Shown: one piece after another, positions 24,425 through 33,804 of the stretch
How the letters are laid out: each line of letters starts with the position of its first letter
How positions within the stretch are numbered: the first letter of the stretch is position 1
From: Streptomyces canus 299MFChir4.1
Lineage (GTDB): Bacteria > Actinomycetota > Actinomycetes > Streptomycetales > Streptomycetaceae
Assembly (NCBI RefSeq): GCF_000383615.1
Contig: NZ_KB911586.1
Location: 191,276-255,275, forward strand
Direction: 5' to 3'
DNA length: 64,000 nucleotides
The notes under the pieces: model-generated
Seen by the model: only the letters and a program-made list of their open reading frames with translations
What the model was told of the DNA's origin: nothing
Databases searched by the model: none
Program-made: the position numbers and the translations under genes

Positions 24425-26905
24425 ATGAGCAGCCTCTTTGACGACAGCTTCCTGGCGGACCTCCAGGCCCCTCGGGCCCACGGGGAAGAACCGCCGCCGC
24501 CCGAGGACGAGCACGGACCGGAGCAGGTTCCGGACGACCTGTTCGGCGGGAAGTTCGACGTGCCCCCGGACCGGGACGCCTACTACCGCGACGGAGCCCC
24601 GCGCCCGGTGGTGGACCCGGCCGCCCTCCTGGAGGGGCTGAACGAGAACCAGCGCGCGGCCGTCGTGCACTCCGGCACCCCGCTGCTCATCGTGGCCGGT
24701 GCCGGCTCCGGCAAGACCCGGGTGCTCACCCACCGCATCGCCCACCTCCTCGGCGAGCGCAATGTCCACCCGGGCCAGATCCTCGCGATCACCTTCACCA
24801 ACAAGGCCGCGGGCGAGATGAAGGAGCGCGTCGAGCAGCTCGTCGGCCCGCGCGCGAACGCGATGTGGGTGATGACCTTCCACAGCGCGTGCGTGCGGAT
24901 CCTGCGGCGGGAGTCGAAGAAGCTCGGGTTCACCTCCTCCTTCTCGATCTACGACGCCGCCGACTCCAAGCGCCTCATGGCGCTGGTCTGCCGCGACCTG
25001 GACCTCGACCCCAAGCGGTACCCGCCGAAGTCCTTCAGCGCCAAGATCAGCAACCTGAAGAACGAGCTGATCGACGAGGAGGACTTCGCCGCCCAGGCCA
25101 CGGACGGCTTCGAGAAGACCCTCGCCCAGGCCTACGCCATGTACCAGTCGCGCCTGCGCGAGGCGAACGCCCTCGACTTCGACGACCTGATCATGACGAC
25201 GGTCAACCTGCTCCGGGCGTTCCCCGATGTCTCCGAGCACTACCGCCGCCGTTTCAGGCATGTCCTCGTCGACGAGTACCAGGACACCAACCACGCGCAG
25301 TACGCCCTGGTCAGGGAGCTGGTCGGGACCTCCGAACACCCCGTGGACGTACCGCCGAGCGAGCACGACCTGCCGCCCGCCGAGCTCTGCGTGGTCGGTG
25401 ACGCCGACCAGTCGATCTACGCCTTCCGCGGCGCGACCATCCGCAACATCCTCCAGTTCGAGGAGGACTACCCGGACGCGACGACGATCCTCCTGGAGCA
25501 GAACTACCGCTCCACCCAGACGATCCTCACCGCCGCCAACGCCGTCATCGAGCGCAACGAGTCCCGCCGCCCCAAGAACCTGTGGACCAACGCGGGCGCG
25601 GGCGCGCGCATCACCGGCTATGTCGCCGACACCGAGCACGACGAGGCGCAGTTCGTCGCCGACGAGATAGACCGCCTCACGGACGCGGGCGACGCGAAGG
25701 CCGGCGATGTCGCCGTCTTCTACCGCACCAACGCACAGTCCCGTGTCTTCGAAGAGGTCTTCATCCGCGTCGGCCTGCCCTACAAGGTCGTCGGCGGCGT
25801 CCGCTTCTACGAGCGCAAGGAGGTCCGGGACGTCCTGGCCTACCTGCGCGTCCTCGCCAACCCCGAGGACTCCGTACCCCTGCGGCGCATCCTGAACGTC
25901 CCCAAGCGGGGCATCGGCGACCGCGCCGAGGCGATGATCGACGCCCTGTCCCAGCGCGAGAAGATCAGCTTCCCGCAGGCGCTCAAGCGCGTCGACGAGG
26001 CATACGGCATGGCCGCGCGCTCCACCAACGCCGTGAAGCGCTTCAACGTCCTGATGGAGGAGCTCCGCACGATCGTCGAGTCCGGCGCGGGCCCGGCGAC
26101 CGTGGTGGAAGCCGTCCTCGAACGCACCGGCTATCTCGCCGAGTTGCAGGCCTCCACCGACCCGCAGGACGAGACCCGCATCGAGAACCTCCAGGAACTC
26201 GCCGCCGTGGCCCTGGAGTTCGAGCAGGAGTCCGGCGAGGAAGAGGCGTCCGGCTCGCTCTCCGACTTCCTGGAGCGGGTCGCGCTCGTGGCCGACTCCG
26301 ACCAGATCCCCGACGAGGACGAGGACGGCTCCGGCGTCATCACCCTGATGACCCTGCACACCGCCAAGGGCCTGGAGTTCCCGGTCGTCTTCCTCACCGG
26401 CATGGAGGACGGCGTCTTCCCGCACATGCGCGCCCTCGGCCAGGCCAAGGAGCTGGAGGAGGAGCGGCGCCTGGCGTACGTCGGCATCACGCGCGCGCGT
26501 GAGCGGCTGTATCTGACCCGGTCCTCCCTGCGCAGCGCGTGGGGGCAGCCGTCGTACAACCCGCCCTCCCGCTTCCTGGAGGAGATCCCGGCGCAGCACG
26601 TCGACTGGAAGCGCACAGGGGCGGTCGGCGCTCCGGCGGGGCCGGTCTCGGGAGTCGCCGCGTCGCTGTCCTCGTCCCGGTCCCGCTCCTCGGCGTCGGG
26701 CGCGTCCGGCTTCGCGACGCGCAGGAGCGCGGAGAAGCCGGTGGTGTCCCTGGCCGTCGGCGACCGGGTCACCCACGACCAGTTCGGTCTGGGCACGGTG
26801 GTCGGGGTGAAGGGCACGGGCGCGAACGCCGAGGCGACGATCGACTTCGGGGAGGCGAAGCCGAAGCGGCTGCTGCTGCGGTACGCGCCGGTGGAGAAGC
26901 TGTAG
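24425..26905 (+). CDS. pcrA: ATP-dependent DNA helicase PcrA/UvrD
   Basis: An 826-residue superfamily 1 3'-5' helicase for nucleotide-excision and mismatch-type repair and for clearing recombinase filaments. Motifs in order: Q-motif LNENQRAAV (~75), Walker A AGAGSGKTRVLTHR (~93), Ia ITFTNKAAGEM, II DEYQDTN (~283), III GDADQSIYAFRGA, IV NYRSTQ, V TLHTAKGLEFPVVFL and VI YVGITRARERL (~685). The C-terminus has the tudor-like GDRVTHDQFGLGTVVGVKG that contacts RNA polymerase in PcrA. The acidic N-terminal extension of ~70 residues is typical of Streptomyces. Start ATG 24425. Confidence 0.96.
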   Translation: MSSLFDDSFLADLQAPRAHGEEPPPPEDEHGPEQVPDDLFGGKFDVPPDRDAYYRDGAPRPVVDPAALLEGLNENQRAAVVHSGTPLLIVAGAGSGKTRVLTHRIAHLLGERNVHPGQILAITFTNKAAGEMKERVEQLVGPRANAMWVMTFHSACVRILRRESKKLGFTSSFSIYDAADSKRLMALVCRDLDLDPKRYPPKSFSAKISNLKNELIDEEDFAAQATDGFEKTLAQAYAMYQSRLREANALDFDDLIMTTVNLLRAFPDVSEHYRRRFRHVLVDEYQDTNHAQYALVRELVGTSEHPVDVPPSEHDLPPAELCVVGDADQSIYAFRGATIRNILQFEEDYPDATTILLEQNYRSTQTILTAANAVIERNESRRPKNLWTNAGAGARITGYVADTEHDEAQFVADEIDRLTDAGDAKAGDVAVFYRTNAQSRVFEEVFIRVGLPYKVVGGVRFYERKEVRDVLAYLRVLANPEDSVPLRRILNVPKRGIGDRAEAMIDALSQREKISFPQALKRVDEAYGMAARSTNAVKRFNVLMEELRTIVESGAGPATVVEAVLERTGYLAELQASTDPQDETRIENLQELAAVALEFEQESGEEEASGSLSDFLERVALVADSDQIPDEDEDGSGVITLMTLHTAKGLEFPVVFLTGMEDGVFPHMRALGQAKELEEERRLAYVGITRARERLYLTRSSLRSAWGQPSYNPPSRFLEEIPAQHVDWKRTGAVGAPAGPVSGVAASLSSSRSRSSASGASGFATRRSAEKPVVSLAVGDRVTHDQFGLGTVVGVKGTGANAEATIDFGEAKPKRLLLRYAPVEKL

Positions 26906-26930
26906 CTCCGAAGGGGGCTGGGCCCGGGGG

Positions 26931-28484
26931 TTACGTCGGGTCCAGCCCGTGGCTGCGCAGCCACGGCAGCGGGTCTATGGCCGAACCGCCCGCCGGGTGC
27001 ACCTCGAGGTGCAGGTGGGGGCCGGTCGAGTTGCCGGAGTTGCCGGAGTAGGCGATCGGGTCGCCGGCCTTGACCGTGGTGCCGGAGGCGACGCGGTAGC
27101 TGGAGAGGTGGCAGTACCACGTCTCCGTGCCGTCCTTCGCCGTCACGACCATCATGTTGCCGTACGCGCTGTTCCACTGCGTCCGGACGGTGCCGTCGGT
27201 CACGGCCATCACCGTTGTGCCGTACGACACCGGGAAGTCGATGCCGGTGTGGACGGACATCCAGTTGACGCCGGCCTGCCCGAAATAGGCGCTGAGTCCC
27301 CGCTGTGCGACCGGAAGCGCGAACTTCGGGCGCAGCCGCTCCTTGCGGGCCGCCTCCTCCGCCGCCTTCCTCTTCTCGGCCACCTGCTGGGCCTTGAGGT
27401 CGATGCGTTCCTGCGTACGGCTGGCCCGGTCGGCGAAGTCGTCGGCACCGGCCGCAAGGCTCTCGAGCTGGGTGTCCAGCTTGTTGTTCGCGATGGCCGG
27501 CTGGACGGCGGTGTCCGCGAGGGTCGTCGAGGTGTCCTGGTCGTCGCCGGTCAGCGTGCCGACCGAGGCGGCGGCCATCCCGGCGACACCCATGACGCAC
27601 GCCGAGGGCACGGCGATCGTCAGCAGCGCGGAGCGCTTGGCGGGCATACGGCGGCGGGAGCGGTTGGCGTTGCGCGCGGCGACGCGGGAGCCCGGGGCGG
27701 GGGCCGTGGTCGGAGCGGCCTCTTCCTGGTCGTCCAGGAGCGGGACGTCGGCGTCGTGCACCGCGGGCATCTCGCCAGTGGCGGTGGCATCCGTGGCGGC
27801 GCTCGGCTCGTCGTCGTGCGAGGTGTGTTCGCCGTAGGCGTCGCCGTAAGGATTCGCCTCGCCGTACGCGTGGGTCTCGGCGTAAGCGTGCGTCTCGTCG
27901 TACCCGGCCTGCTCGAAGGCGGCCGTCGGCTGCGGCTCGGCCGCCGTGCCGTCGGAGTTCCACTGCGTGGCGTCGTACGTCCCGGTGTCGAAGGTCTGCG
28001 TGCCCCATTCCCAGTGCTGGGTCTGGTCGGCCTGGCCCGCGGACGGGTCCGCCTGGTGCCAGGAGCTCGCGTCCCACTGGCCGCTGTGATCGGGGCTGCC
28101 TGCCTGCGGCGGGATCGCGGCGAGCTGCTGCTCGGCGCCCCACTGCGTGGCGTCGTACGCGCCGGTGTCGTAGGCGGCGTGGTGCTGGGCCGCGTACATG
28201 TCGTAGTTCAGGGTCTGGTGACCGCCCGTGGTCCACGGCGAGGCGTCGTACGAACCGGTGGCGTCGCCCGGCATGTCGCCGAAGAGCGGGTCGGCCGCGA
28301 AGGTGCTGGTGGCCTGTGCGCAGGTCGCGCCCGTGGCGTCGAAACCGGTGGCGTCGTAGCCGCCGTACGGGGTGAAGTCGCCGTACTGGGCTTCCTGGGT
28401 GCCGTACGACGCGTAGTGCGACGAGTCGGCGTCGGAGGCCGGAGTCGGGGTGGTCATGGTCCCCGACGGGTGACGGTCGTTCAC
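26931..28484 (-). CDS. Membrane-anchored M23 (LytM-type) peptidase with Tyr/Asp/Gln/Trp-rich N-terminus
   Basis: About 517 residues. Residues ~1-260 are disordered and low-complexity with repeated YDATQW-type units (GAYDATQWG, GTYDATQWN, YAETHAYGEAN). A basic patch (NANRSRRRMPAKRS) and one membrane helix (ALLTIAVPSACVMGVAGMAA, ~290) lead to a coiled coil (~330-385), then an M23 domain with the zinc ligands: SVHTGIDFP, YCHLSSY and GPHLHLEVH. It should cut peptidoglycan cross-bridges or act as an activator. The start is GTG 28484 behind GAGAAG; ATG 28457 is an alternative. A cytoplasmic disordered tail of this size is unusual. Confidence 0.88.
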   Translation of the reverse strand: MNDRHPSGTMTTPTPASDADSSHYASYGTQEAQYGDFTPYGGYDATGFDATGATCAQATSTFAADPLFGDMPGDATGSYDASPWTTGGHQTLNYDMYAAQHHAAYDTGAYDATQWGAEQQLAAIPPQAGSPDHSGQWDASSWHQADPSAGQADQTQHWEWGTQTFDTGTYDATQWNSDGTAAEPQPTAAFEQAGYDETHAYAETHAYGEANPYGDAYGEHTSHDDEPSAATDATATGEMPAVHDADVPLLDDQEEAAPTTAPAPGSRVAARNANRSRRRMPAKRSALLTIAVPSACVMGVAGMAAASVGTLTGDDQDTSTTLADTAVQPAIANNKLDTQLESLAAGADDFADRASRTQERIDLKAQQVAEKRKAAEEAARKERLRPKFALPVAQRGLSAYFGQAGVNWMSVHTGIDFPVSYGTTVMAVTDGTVRTQWNSAYGNMMVVTAKDGTETWYCHLSSYRVASGTTVKAGDPIAYSGNSGNSTGPHLHLEVHPAGGSAIDPLPWLRSHGLDPT

Positions 28485-28749
28485 CAACTTCTCTTTCGCC
28501 TCGACAACAGGGGCTGCCAGAGCAGTGCGGCGACTGTACCCGGCGGTATGCGGGCGCGACAATCTTCAACTGGTTTTACGCGCGCAGGAAACGGGCATTC
28601 GGCTGTGTTTCGGGGGACTGCGGGCGCGACTTTGGCTCTGTGTTCGACGTTTGTTCGATGTCGGTCCCCGGTCCGGTGCCTGTCGGTGGGCTGTCGCGGG
28701 CCTGTGGGACGAGCTGCGGGCGGCCCGCGTGCGACGGCCGATACGACCG

Positions 28750-29619
28750 TTACGCCACGGTCAGTCCGCTCGCGCGGTCGGCCGTCTCCTCCCCGGCCCG
28801 CGCGGTGTCGAGCACCTGCCGTATGCCGGTCGCGACCGCGGGGTGCACGGGCAGGGCGAGATGTCCGATCCCGCTCACCCGGACGTTCTGTGCCATCAGG
28901 TCCTCATGGTCGATGCAGGCGGCCTCCAGCGGGTCCATCACATGGTCGAGGTCGCTCCAGAAGCTGACGAAGTGCGTACGGCAGCCCGGGGCCGGCTGGG
29001 TGAGCTCTTCGAGCACCTCCGAGCCGGGGCGCATCTGGCGCACGATCGGGTGCGCGTTCGCCAGGGGCGCCACCCGGGTGCCGGAGTGCGGGGTGCCGAG
29101 CGTCACCAGCGTGCGGACCCGGGAGTCACCGCCCAGTCGCTGCACGTAGTACCGCGCGATCAGGCCGCCGAGGCTGTGCCCGACCACGTCGACCCGCTCG
29201 CTGCCCGTGCGCTCGCAGATCCCCTCTATGTGCCGGCCGAGCAGCTCCGCCGCGGCGCGGATGTCGCAGGTCAGCGGGGAGTAGTTCAGCGACTCGATCT
29301 GCTGCCTGCCGTGCTGGGCGAGGCTGCGGCGCAGGAGCACGAAGACCGAACGGTTGTCGATGAAGCCGTGCAGCAGGACGACCGGGGGCTTGGCCTCCGT
29401 CGGCAGTTGCGCGGCGCCGTTCTCCGGTGCGGGGAGCGGGGGCAGGGGGGAGCGGCGCTCCTGGGTGATGCCGGACGGGTAGAGCAGGAGGTGTCCCGCG
29501 AGGATCGCGATCTCGAGCGCGGTCGCCTTCAGGAGGGCCAGGGAGACTCCCGCCAGCCTGCCGGGAAGCAGTCGCTGGCAGAGCGGAAGAAAGGGCAGCG
29601 CCGCCCTGGTGACCTTCAT
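28750..29619 (-). CDS. Membrane-associated alpha/beta hydrolase (lipase-like)
   Basis: The 289-residue protein has an N-terminal hydrophobic segment (LLKATALEIAILAGHLLLYP) and an alpha/beta hydrolase fold: oxyanion region VVLLHGFIDN, nucleophile serine in VVGHSLGGLIARYYVQRLGG, TLGTPHSGT as in triacylglycerol lipases, and a histidine near SGIGHLALPVHP. It probably hydrolyses lipid esters at the membrane. AGGAGG precedes ATG 29619 and sits inside a small hairpin. Confidence 0.85.
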   Translation of the reverse strand: MKVTRAALPFLPLCQRLLPGRLAGVSLALLKATALEIAILAGHLLLYPSGITQERRSPLPPLPAPENGAAQLPTEAKPPVVLLHGFIDNRSVFVLLRRSLAQHGRQQIESLNYSPLTCDIRAAAELLGRHIEGICERTGSERVDVVGHSLGGLIARYYVQRLGGDSRVRTLVTLGTPHSGTRVAPLANAHPIVRQMRPGSEVLEELTQPAPGCRTHFVSFWSDLDHVMDPLEAACIDHEDLMAQNVRVSGIGHLALPVHPAVATGIRQVLDTARAGEETADRASGLTVA

Positions 29620-30181
29620 GGCCGACCTCCTGTCGGCACACGGGAGGACTGCTCCGTCCCCCGTGTGCGCTCATGGGCAGTCGCGGCGAAGGTCGTCGTC
29701 GACACCGGCGTGGCGCGAGAGGGGCATGGAGGGTGGGTGCGGCGGTCGGCGCTCGGTCCCGGGACCGCCGATGCGGTCGGCGGAGCTGACGGAACCGGTG
29801 GTGCGGGCGACGCCGACGGTACCGGTGGCTGTGCCGGCCGTATCGGTGGTGCCGATGGTGCTTGTGGTGCTGGTGTTGCGCCGGTGACGTGAGGAGTCGC
29901 CCTGTCGGTGTGGCGACGAGGCTCCCCGCTGTCGTGCCTTACCTGTCCTGCGTGCCCTTCGTGCCGTCGCCGGCGCGCCGCGCCACCGTGACGCGCGGCC
30001 TGCGGCGCGGCGGTGCGGCGACCTCGTTGCGGCTCCCGAACGTGTCCCACCATGAGATTTCCCCCTCGGTCACCACTGGAAACTGCATCGTGCGAGATGG
30101 TGGCGATAACGTTCGTTCACATTCCCGGTCTGTGCGGTACTAGTCGGTAGGAATGGACGCAGTCGCTTCATGGAGGCAGTG
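29620..30181. other. 562-bp region without a well-supported gene
   Basis: It contains the lipase ribosome-binding site within a hairpin (GCCGAC 29621-29626 / GTCGGC 29632-29637, with the AGGAG in the loop) and a GGT-rich simple repeat around 29790-29880. A minus-strand frame (29616-30053, Pro/Ala-rich, overlapping the lipase start as ATGA) has third-position GC clearly below that of neighbouring genes, so I do not call it. The icmB promoter lies at the right end. Confidence 0.4.
30116..30143 (+). promoter_or_regulatory. Candidate icmB promoter
   Basis: TTCACA (30116-30121) and TACTAG (30138-30143) are separated by 16 bp, in an AT-richer stretch 39 bp before the icmB start. The AACGTTCGTT just upstream could be an operator. 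Confidence 0.4.
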
Positions 30182-30598
30182 ATGGGTGTGTCAGCCGGTC
30201 CGATCCGCGTAGTGGTGGCCAAGCCGGGCCTCGACGGCCATGATCGCGGAGCCAAGGTGATCGCGAGGGCCCTGCGCGACGCGGGGATGGAGGTCATCTA
30301 CACCGGCCTCCACCAGACTCCCGAGCAGATCGTCGACACGGCGATCCAGGAGGACGCCGACGCGATCGGGCTCTCCGTCCTCTCCGGCGCCCACAACACC
30401 TTGTTCGCCGCGGTGATCGACCTGCTCAAGGAGCGGGAGGCCGAGGACATCCTGGTGTTCGGCGGCGGGATCATCCCGGAGGCGGACATCCCTCCGCTGA
30501 AGGAGAAGGGGGTCGCCGAGATCTTCACGCCGGGGGCGACGACTCAGTCGATCGTGGACTGGGTCCGGGAGAACGTACGGCAACCGGCCGGCGCGTAG
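30182..30598 (+). CDS. icmB: Isobutyryl-CoA mutase small subunit (B12-binding)
   Basis: The 138-residue protein is a stand-alone cobalamin-binding domain: the base-off histidine motif LDGHDRG (~20-26), [10 protein letters not shown] (~68) and [11 protein letters not shown] (~98). IcmB with IcmA converts isobutyryl-CoA and n-butyryl-CoA using adenosylcobalamin, feeding polyketide and fatty acid precursors. No large subunit is present in the window; in Streptomyces icmA is elsewhere. It could alternatively serve another mutase large subunit. ATG 30182 is preferred over ATG 30170 because GGAGG lies between them at the right spacing. Confidence 0.85.
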   Translation: MGVSAGPIRVVVAKPGLDGHDRGAKVIARALRDAGMEVIYTGLHQTPEQIVDTAIQEDADAIGLSVLSGAHNTLFAAVIDLLKEREAEDILVFGGGIIPEADIPPLKEKGVAEIFTPGATTQSIVDWVRENVRQPAGA

Positions 30599-30694
30599 GA
30601 CCCGCCTGCCGGATCCCGGGGGCGGGCCGGTCGGGGCGGCGGGAGCGCACCGACTCTCGTGGCGCGGCAGATTTTCCTCCCCCGCGGCGAACGT

Positions 30695-32317
30695 CTACGT
30701 GCCCTCCAGCTCCTCCGCCATCGCCGCCCGCAACCGCAAGGTCGTCACCAGCCGCTGGAACGCCTCGGCCCAGTAACCCCCCGCCCCGGGACTCGCGTCC
30801 TCCCCCTCGTCCGGCACCGCCATCAGCCCCTCCAGCCGCCCCGCCTCGGCCGGATCGAGACACCGCTCCGCCAGCCCCATCACCCCACTGAAGCTCCACG
30901 GGTAACTCCCCGCGTCCCGAGCGATGTTGAGCGCGTCGACCACCGCCCGCCCGAGCGGCGGGGCCCACGGCACCCCGCACACCCCCAGCAGCTGGAACGC
31001 CTCGGACAACCCGTGCGTCGCTATGAACCCGGCGACCCACTCGGCCCGTTCGGCGGAGCCCAGCGTGCCCAGCAGCTTGGCCCGCTCCGCCAGCGACACC
31101 GCCCCCGGGCCTCCGGCCTCCGGTGCCGCGGGCGTCCCGAGCAGTGCCCGCGCCCATCCGGCGTCCCGCTGCCGTACGGCGGCCCGGCACCACGCCGCGT
31201 GCAGTTCGTTCCGCCAGTCGTCCGCCACCGGCAGCGCCACGATCTCCGCGGGCGTCCGCCCGCCGAGCCGCCCCGGCCACCCGCCCAGCGGCGCGGCCTC
31301 CACCAACTGCCCGAACCACCAGGATCGTTCCCCCCGGCCGGAGGGCGCCTTCGGTACGACGCCGTCGCGCTCCATGCCCGAGTCGCACTCGTGCGGCGCC
31401 TCCACGACGATCGTCGGCGTGTCCCGCGTGTGGTCGACGGCCACGCACGCCCCGGCCCTGACCGCCATCCGCGCCGCCAGCGCCGAATCCGGCAGCGCGG
31501 ACAGCAACTCCGCGGCGGTGGCCCGTACGTTGCGGCTCCGGTCGGCCAGCGTCTGCTCCAGGAACGGCTCGTCGTCCGGCCCCAGCCCCGTGCGCAGCGA
31601 GTCGAGGAACATCAGCCTGTCCTCGGCCCGCTCGGTCGTCCACGTCGTCGCGAGCAACTCGCGCGCGGCAGCGGGGTCCCGGGCCCGTATCGCCGCCAGG
31701 AGCGCCACCCGCTCGGCGAACAGGCCCTCCTCCCACAGCAGCCGGATTCCCGCGGTGTCCTGCGCCGGCGGCAGCGCGGCGCCGCCACCGGGTGTCGCCC
31801 GCAGGGCGAACCGCCAGTCCGGGTTCAGCCGGGCGAGCCAGGTGGCCCGCGAGCCCGCGAACGCAAGCACCGCCGGCCGCAGATCCGTACGTCCCCGGGC
31901 CGCGTCCAGCAACGCGGGCAGCAGCTGCGGGGGCGCCGCGTAACCGTGGGTGTTCGCCGCCGCGAGCCACTGCGGGAGCAGCTCCATCAGATCCGGTGCG
32001 GTACCCCTGCGGCTACCGCCGCCCGTGCCCGGCCGGTCGGCGAGCAGCATCGCGAGCCGGCGCCCCGCCGCCGCGGGCAGCTCAGGGCGCGGGTCCTCGG
32101 GCGCCGGCTGCGGCCGCTGCACCGCGCGCGCGGGCCGCAGCCCGGCCCGCCGCCGTACCGTCTCCATTGCCGCCGCGTCCAGCAACGCCACCGGCGCCTC
32201 GGGACCGGGCTCGATGCCGGGTGGCGTGCGGCGCGCGGTGCCGAGCAGGGCCGAGGTGACGAGTTCCTCCCAGGCGTCCGGCGCGGAGGTCGTGTCCCTC
32301 GCGGAGGTCCTGTCCAT
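30695..32317 (-). CDS. DUF5691-like protein (HEAT-like helical repeat)
   Basis: The 540-residue, mostly helical, Ala/Leu/Arg-rich protein has no membrane segment. Conserved-looking features are WEELVTSALLGTARR at the N-terminus, LLWEEGLFAERVALLAAIRARDP (~185-210), DEPFLEQTLADRSRNVRATAAELL (HEAT-like, ~240) and WPGRLGGRTPAEIV. I assign DUF5691 from memory of proteins in this gene neighbourhood. Start ATG 32317 with GGAAAGGAA; GTG 32365 overlapping the SWIM stop is possible. It follows the SWIM gene on the same strand, so both belong to the left arm of the divergent MoxR-SWIM cluster. Function unknown; perhaps a scaffold. Confidence 0.75.
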   Translation of the reverse strand: MDRTSARDTTSAPDAWEELVTSALLGTARRTPPGIEPGPEAPVALLDAAAMETVRRRAGLRPARAVQRPQPAPEDPRPELPAAAGRRLAMLLADRPGTGGGSRRGTAPDLMELLPQWLAAANTHGYAAPPQLLPALLDAARGRTDLRPAVLAFAGSRATWLARLNPDWRFALRATPGGGAALPPAQDTAGIRLLWEEGLFAERVALLAAIRARDPAAARELLATTWTTERAEDRLMFLDSLRTGLGPDDEPFLEQTLADRSRNVRATAAELLSALPDSALAARMAVRAGACVAVDHTRDTPTIVVEAPHECDSGMERDGVVPKAPSGRGERSWWFGQLVEAAPLGGWPGRLGGRTPAEIVALPVADDWRNELHAAWCRAAVRQRDAGWARALLGTPAAPEAGGPGAVSLAERAKLLGTLGSAERAEWVAGFIATHGLSEAFQLLGVCGVPWAPPLGRAVVDALNIARDAGSYPWSFSGVMGLAERCLDPAEAGRLEGLMAVPDEGEDASPGAGGYWAEAFQRLVTTLRLRAAMAEELEGT

Positions 32318-32358
32318 GCGGTTCCTTTCCGTCCGGTCGGGTGCTGGGTCGATTCCGT

Positions 32359-33714
32359 TCAGCACAGCCGCACCGCCTCGCCCGCGCCCTCCGGCCACGC
32401 CGTCAGCGGGGTGAAGCCGCGGTGGCCGCACTCGCCGAAGACCTTCACCGGGGCCCCGCCGGAGAGCGCGACCAGGCGCCACAGGCCCGGACGGGAGCGG
32501 GCGGAGGCGGTGAGCGGCAGGGCCGAGTCGCCCTCCGCGTCGGCCAGTTGCCAGGAGTCCCCGTCCGGGGCGGGTATCACCCGGTCCAGGGTCACGGGGA
32601 CGGAGTCCAGCCACGGGTCGTCGCGCAGTGCCTCGCCGTAGCGAGCGGCCGCCTCTTCGGTTGTCATCCCCCGCGGGCGGGCCGCCGACGGCGCGGGCGG
32701 TGCGAACCGCTCGCCGAGCGCCGCCCGCGGCTGACCGGTACCGGGATAGGGGGACACCTCCGCCTCCAGCTCAAGACCCACCGGCAGCGCCAGTTCGGGG
32801 GCGCGACCGGCCGCGCCGTAGGAAAGGAGCAGTGCCGTGCGGCCCGAGTCCGTGCCGTGCAGCCAGATCCGGCGGGTCGTCAGACGGGAGTCCGCCGTGT
32901 CGTACTGGGCGAGGACCAGCCAGCGGTCCCGCATCGCGGGGCCGTCCGCCGAGGCGGGCAGGCCGATCCGGGAGCGGACCGTCGACGCGAGGCCGTCCGG
33001 CAGCCGCTCGCGGCGCAGCCAGCCCCGGTCGAGGAGGTGGAGGAGAGCGCACTCCTCCAGCAGCCGCACCGGCCAGCCCGGACCGGACGACGGGATCGAC
33101 CCCAACTCCCGCACCCGCGCCGCCAGTCCCGGCGCCTGTGCGTCGACCATGCGCGCGGCCGTCTCCTCCCACATGCCGTACCCCGCCTGCTCCGCTCCCG
33201 CCAGACCACCGCGCAGCAGATCCGCCAGCCGCTGCTCCAGCTCCGTCGCGCCCGCCGTGATCCGCACGGCCCGGCGCTCCGCCCTGCGCCGGGCCGCCTC
33301 CGGATCACCGGCCCCTGAGGCGGAACCGGCCGCGTCCGTCGCCCGCTTCTCCTGCGCCCGCCGCCGTCTCCCCTCTATCCACTGCTCCGCCCAGTCCGGC
33401 GCCGGTCCCGGCGGCACCGCACCCTCCCCACCGGCCCAGAGCAGCAACAGCCCGAGCGCGTGCTTGCACGGGAACTTGCGGCTCGGGCAACTGCACTTGT
33501 ATGCCGGACCTGCGGCGTCCGCGATGTCGATGACCGTCTGATACGGCTTGCTGCCAGTGCCCTTGCACAGCCCCCACACCGTCCCCTCGTCGGAACTGCC
33601 CGCCTCGGACCACGGCCCGGCCGCACCGAGTTTGCTTCCCGCTTTGCGTGAAGCGGCGTCAGGAGCCAGTGCCAGCACCTGATCCGCCGTCCAGCGCACC
33701 CCCTGCTGAGTCAT
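32359..33714 (-). CDS. SWIM zinc-finger protein
   Basis: 451 residues. After an N-terminal ~70 residues comes a SWIM motif, CSCPSRKFPCKHALGLLLLW (C-x-C-x6-C-x-H), a zinc site used for DNA or protein binding. Preceding it is GLCKGTGSKPYQTVIDI, usual in this family. The remaining ~330 residues are a helical/beta region with TTRRIWLHG and GECGHRGFTPLTAW. It is the first gene of the leftward operon. Its start at ATG 33714 coincides with the predicted start point of a DNA-damage-type promoter, so the mRNA may be leaderless. It probably recognises nucleic acid or a partner in the MoxR/VWA system. Confidence 0.88.
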   Translation of the reverse strand: MTQQGVRWTADQVLALAPDAASRKAGSKLGAAGPWSEAGSSDEGTVWGLCKGTGSKPYQTVIDIADAAGPAYKCSCPSRKFPCKHALGLLLLWAGGEGAVPPGPAPDWAEQWIEGRRRRAQEKRATDAAGSASGAGDPEAARRRAERRAVRITAGATELEQRLADLLRGGLAGAEQAGYGMWEETAARMVDAQAPGLAARVRELGSIPSSGPGWPVRLLEECALLHLLDRGWLRRERLPDGLASTVRSRIGLPASADGPAMRDRWLVLAQYDTADSRLTTRRIWLHGTDSGRTALLLSYGAAGRAPELALPVGLELEAEVSPYPGTGQPRAALGERFAPPAPSAARPRGMTTEEAAARYGEALRDDPWLDSVPVTLDRVIPAPDGDSWQLADAEGDSALPLTASARSRPGLWRLVALSGGAPVKVFGECGHRGFTPLTAWPEGAGEAVRLC

Positions 33715-33721
33715 GTCTTCG

Positions 33722-33744
33722 ACGGTAGATCCCCCCACTGACAA
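33722..33744 (-). promoter_or_regulatory. RecA-NDp/PafBC-type DNA-damage promoter for the SWIM operon
   Basis: On the minus strand TTGTCAGTG (33744-33736) is followed after exactly 8 bases by TACCGT (33727-33722). This matches TTGTCRGTG-N8-TANNNT, described for LexA-independent damage-induced promoters of actinobacteria. The start point would fall at about 33715, at the ATG of the SWIM gene. Confidence 0.7.
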
Positions 33745-33804
33745 TCGGACCCGGACCGACCGCCGCTGCGGCCCCGTGGGCGCGTTTGCGCAGGTCGGAT
33801 CGCA

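Noticed and set aside
29616..30053. 145-codon minus-strand frame overlapping the lipase start as ATGA
   Set aside because: Low-complexity Pro/Ala/Arg product, third-position GC near background, no ribosome-binding site; the overlap is probably chance.
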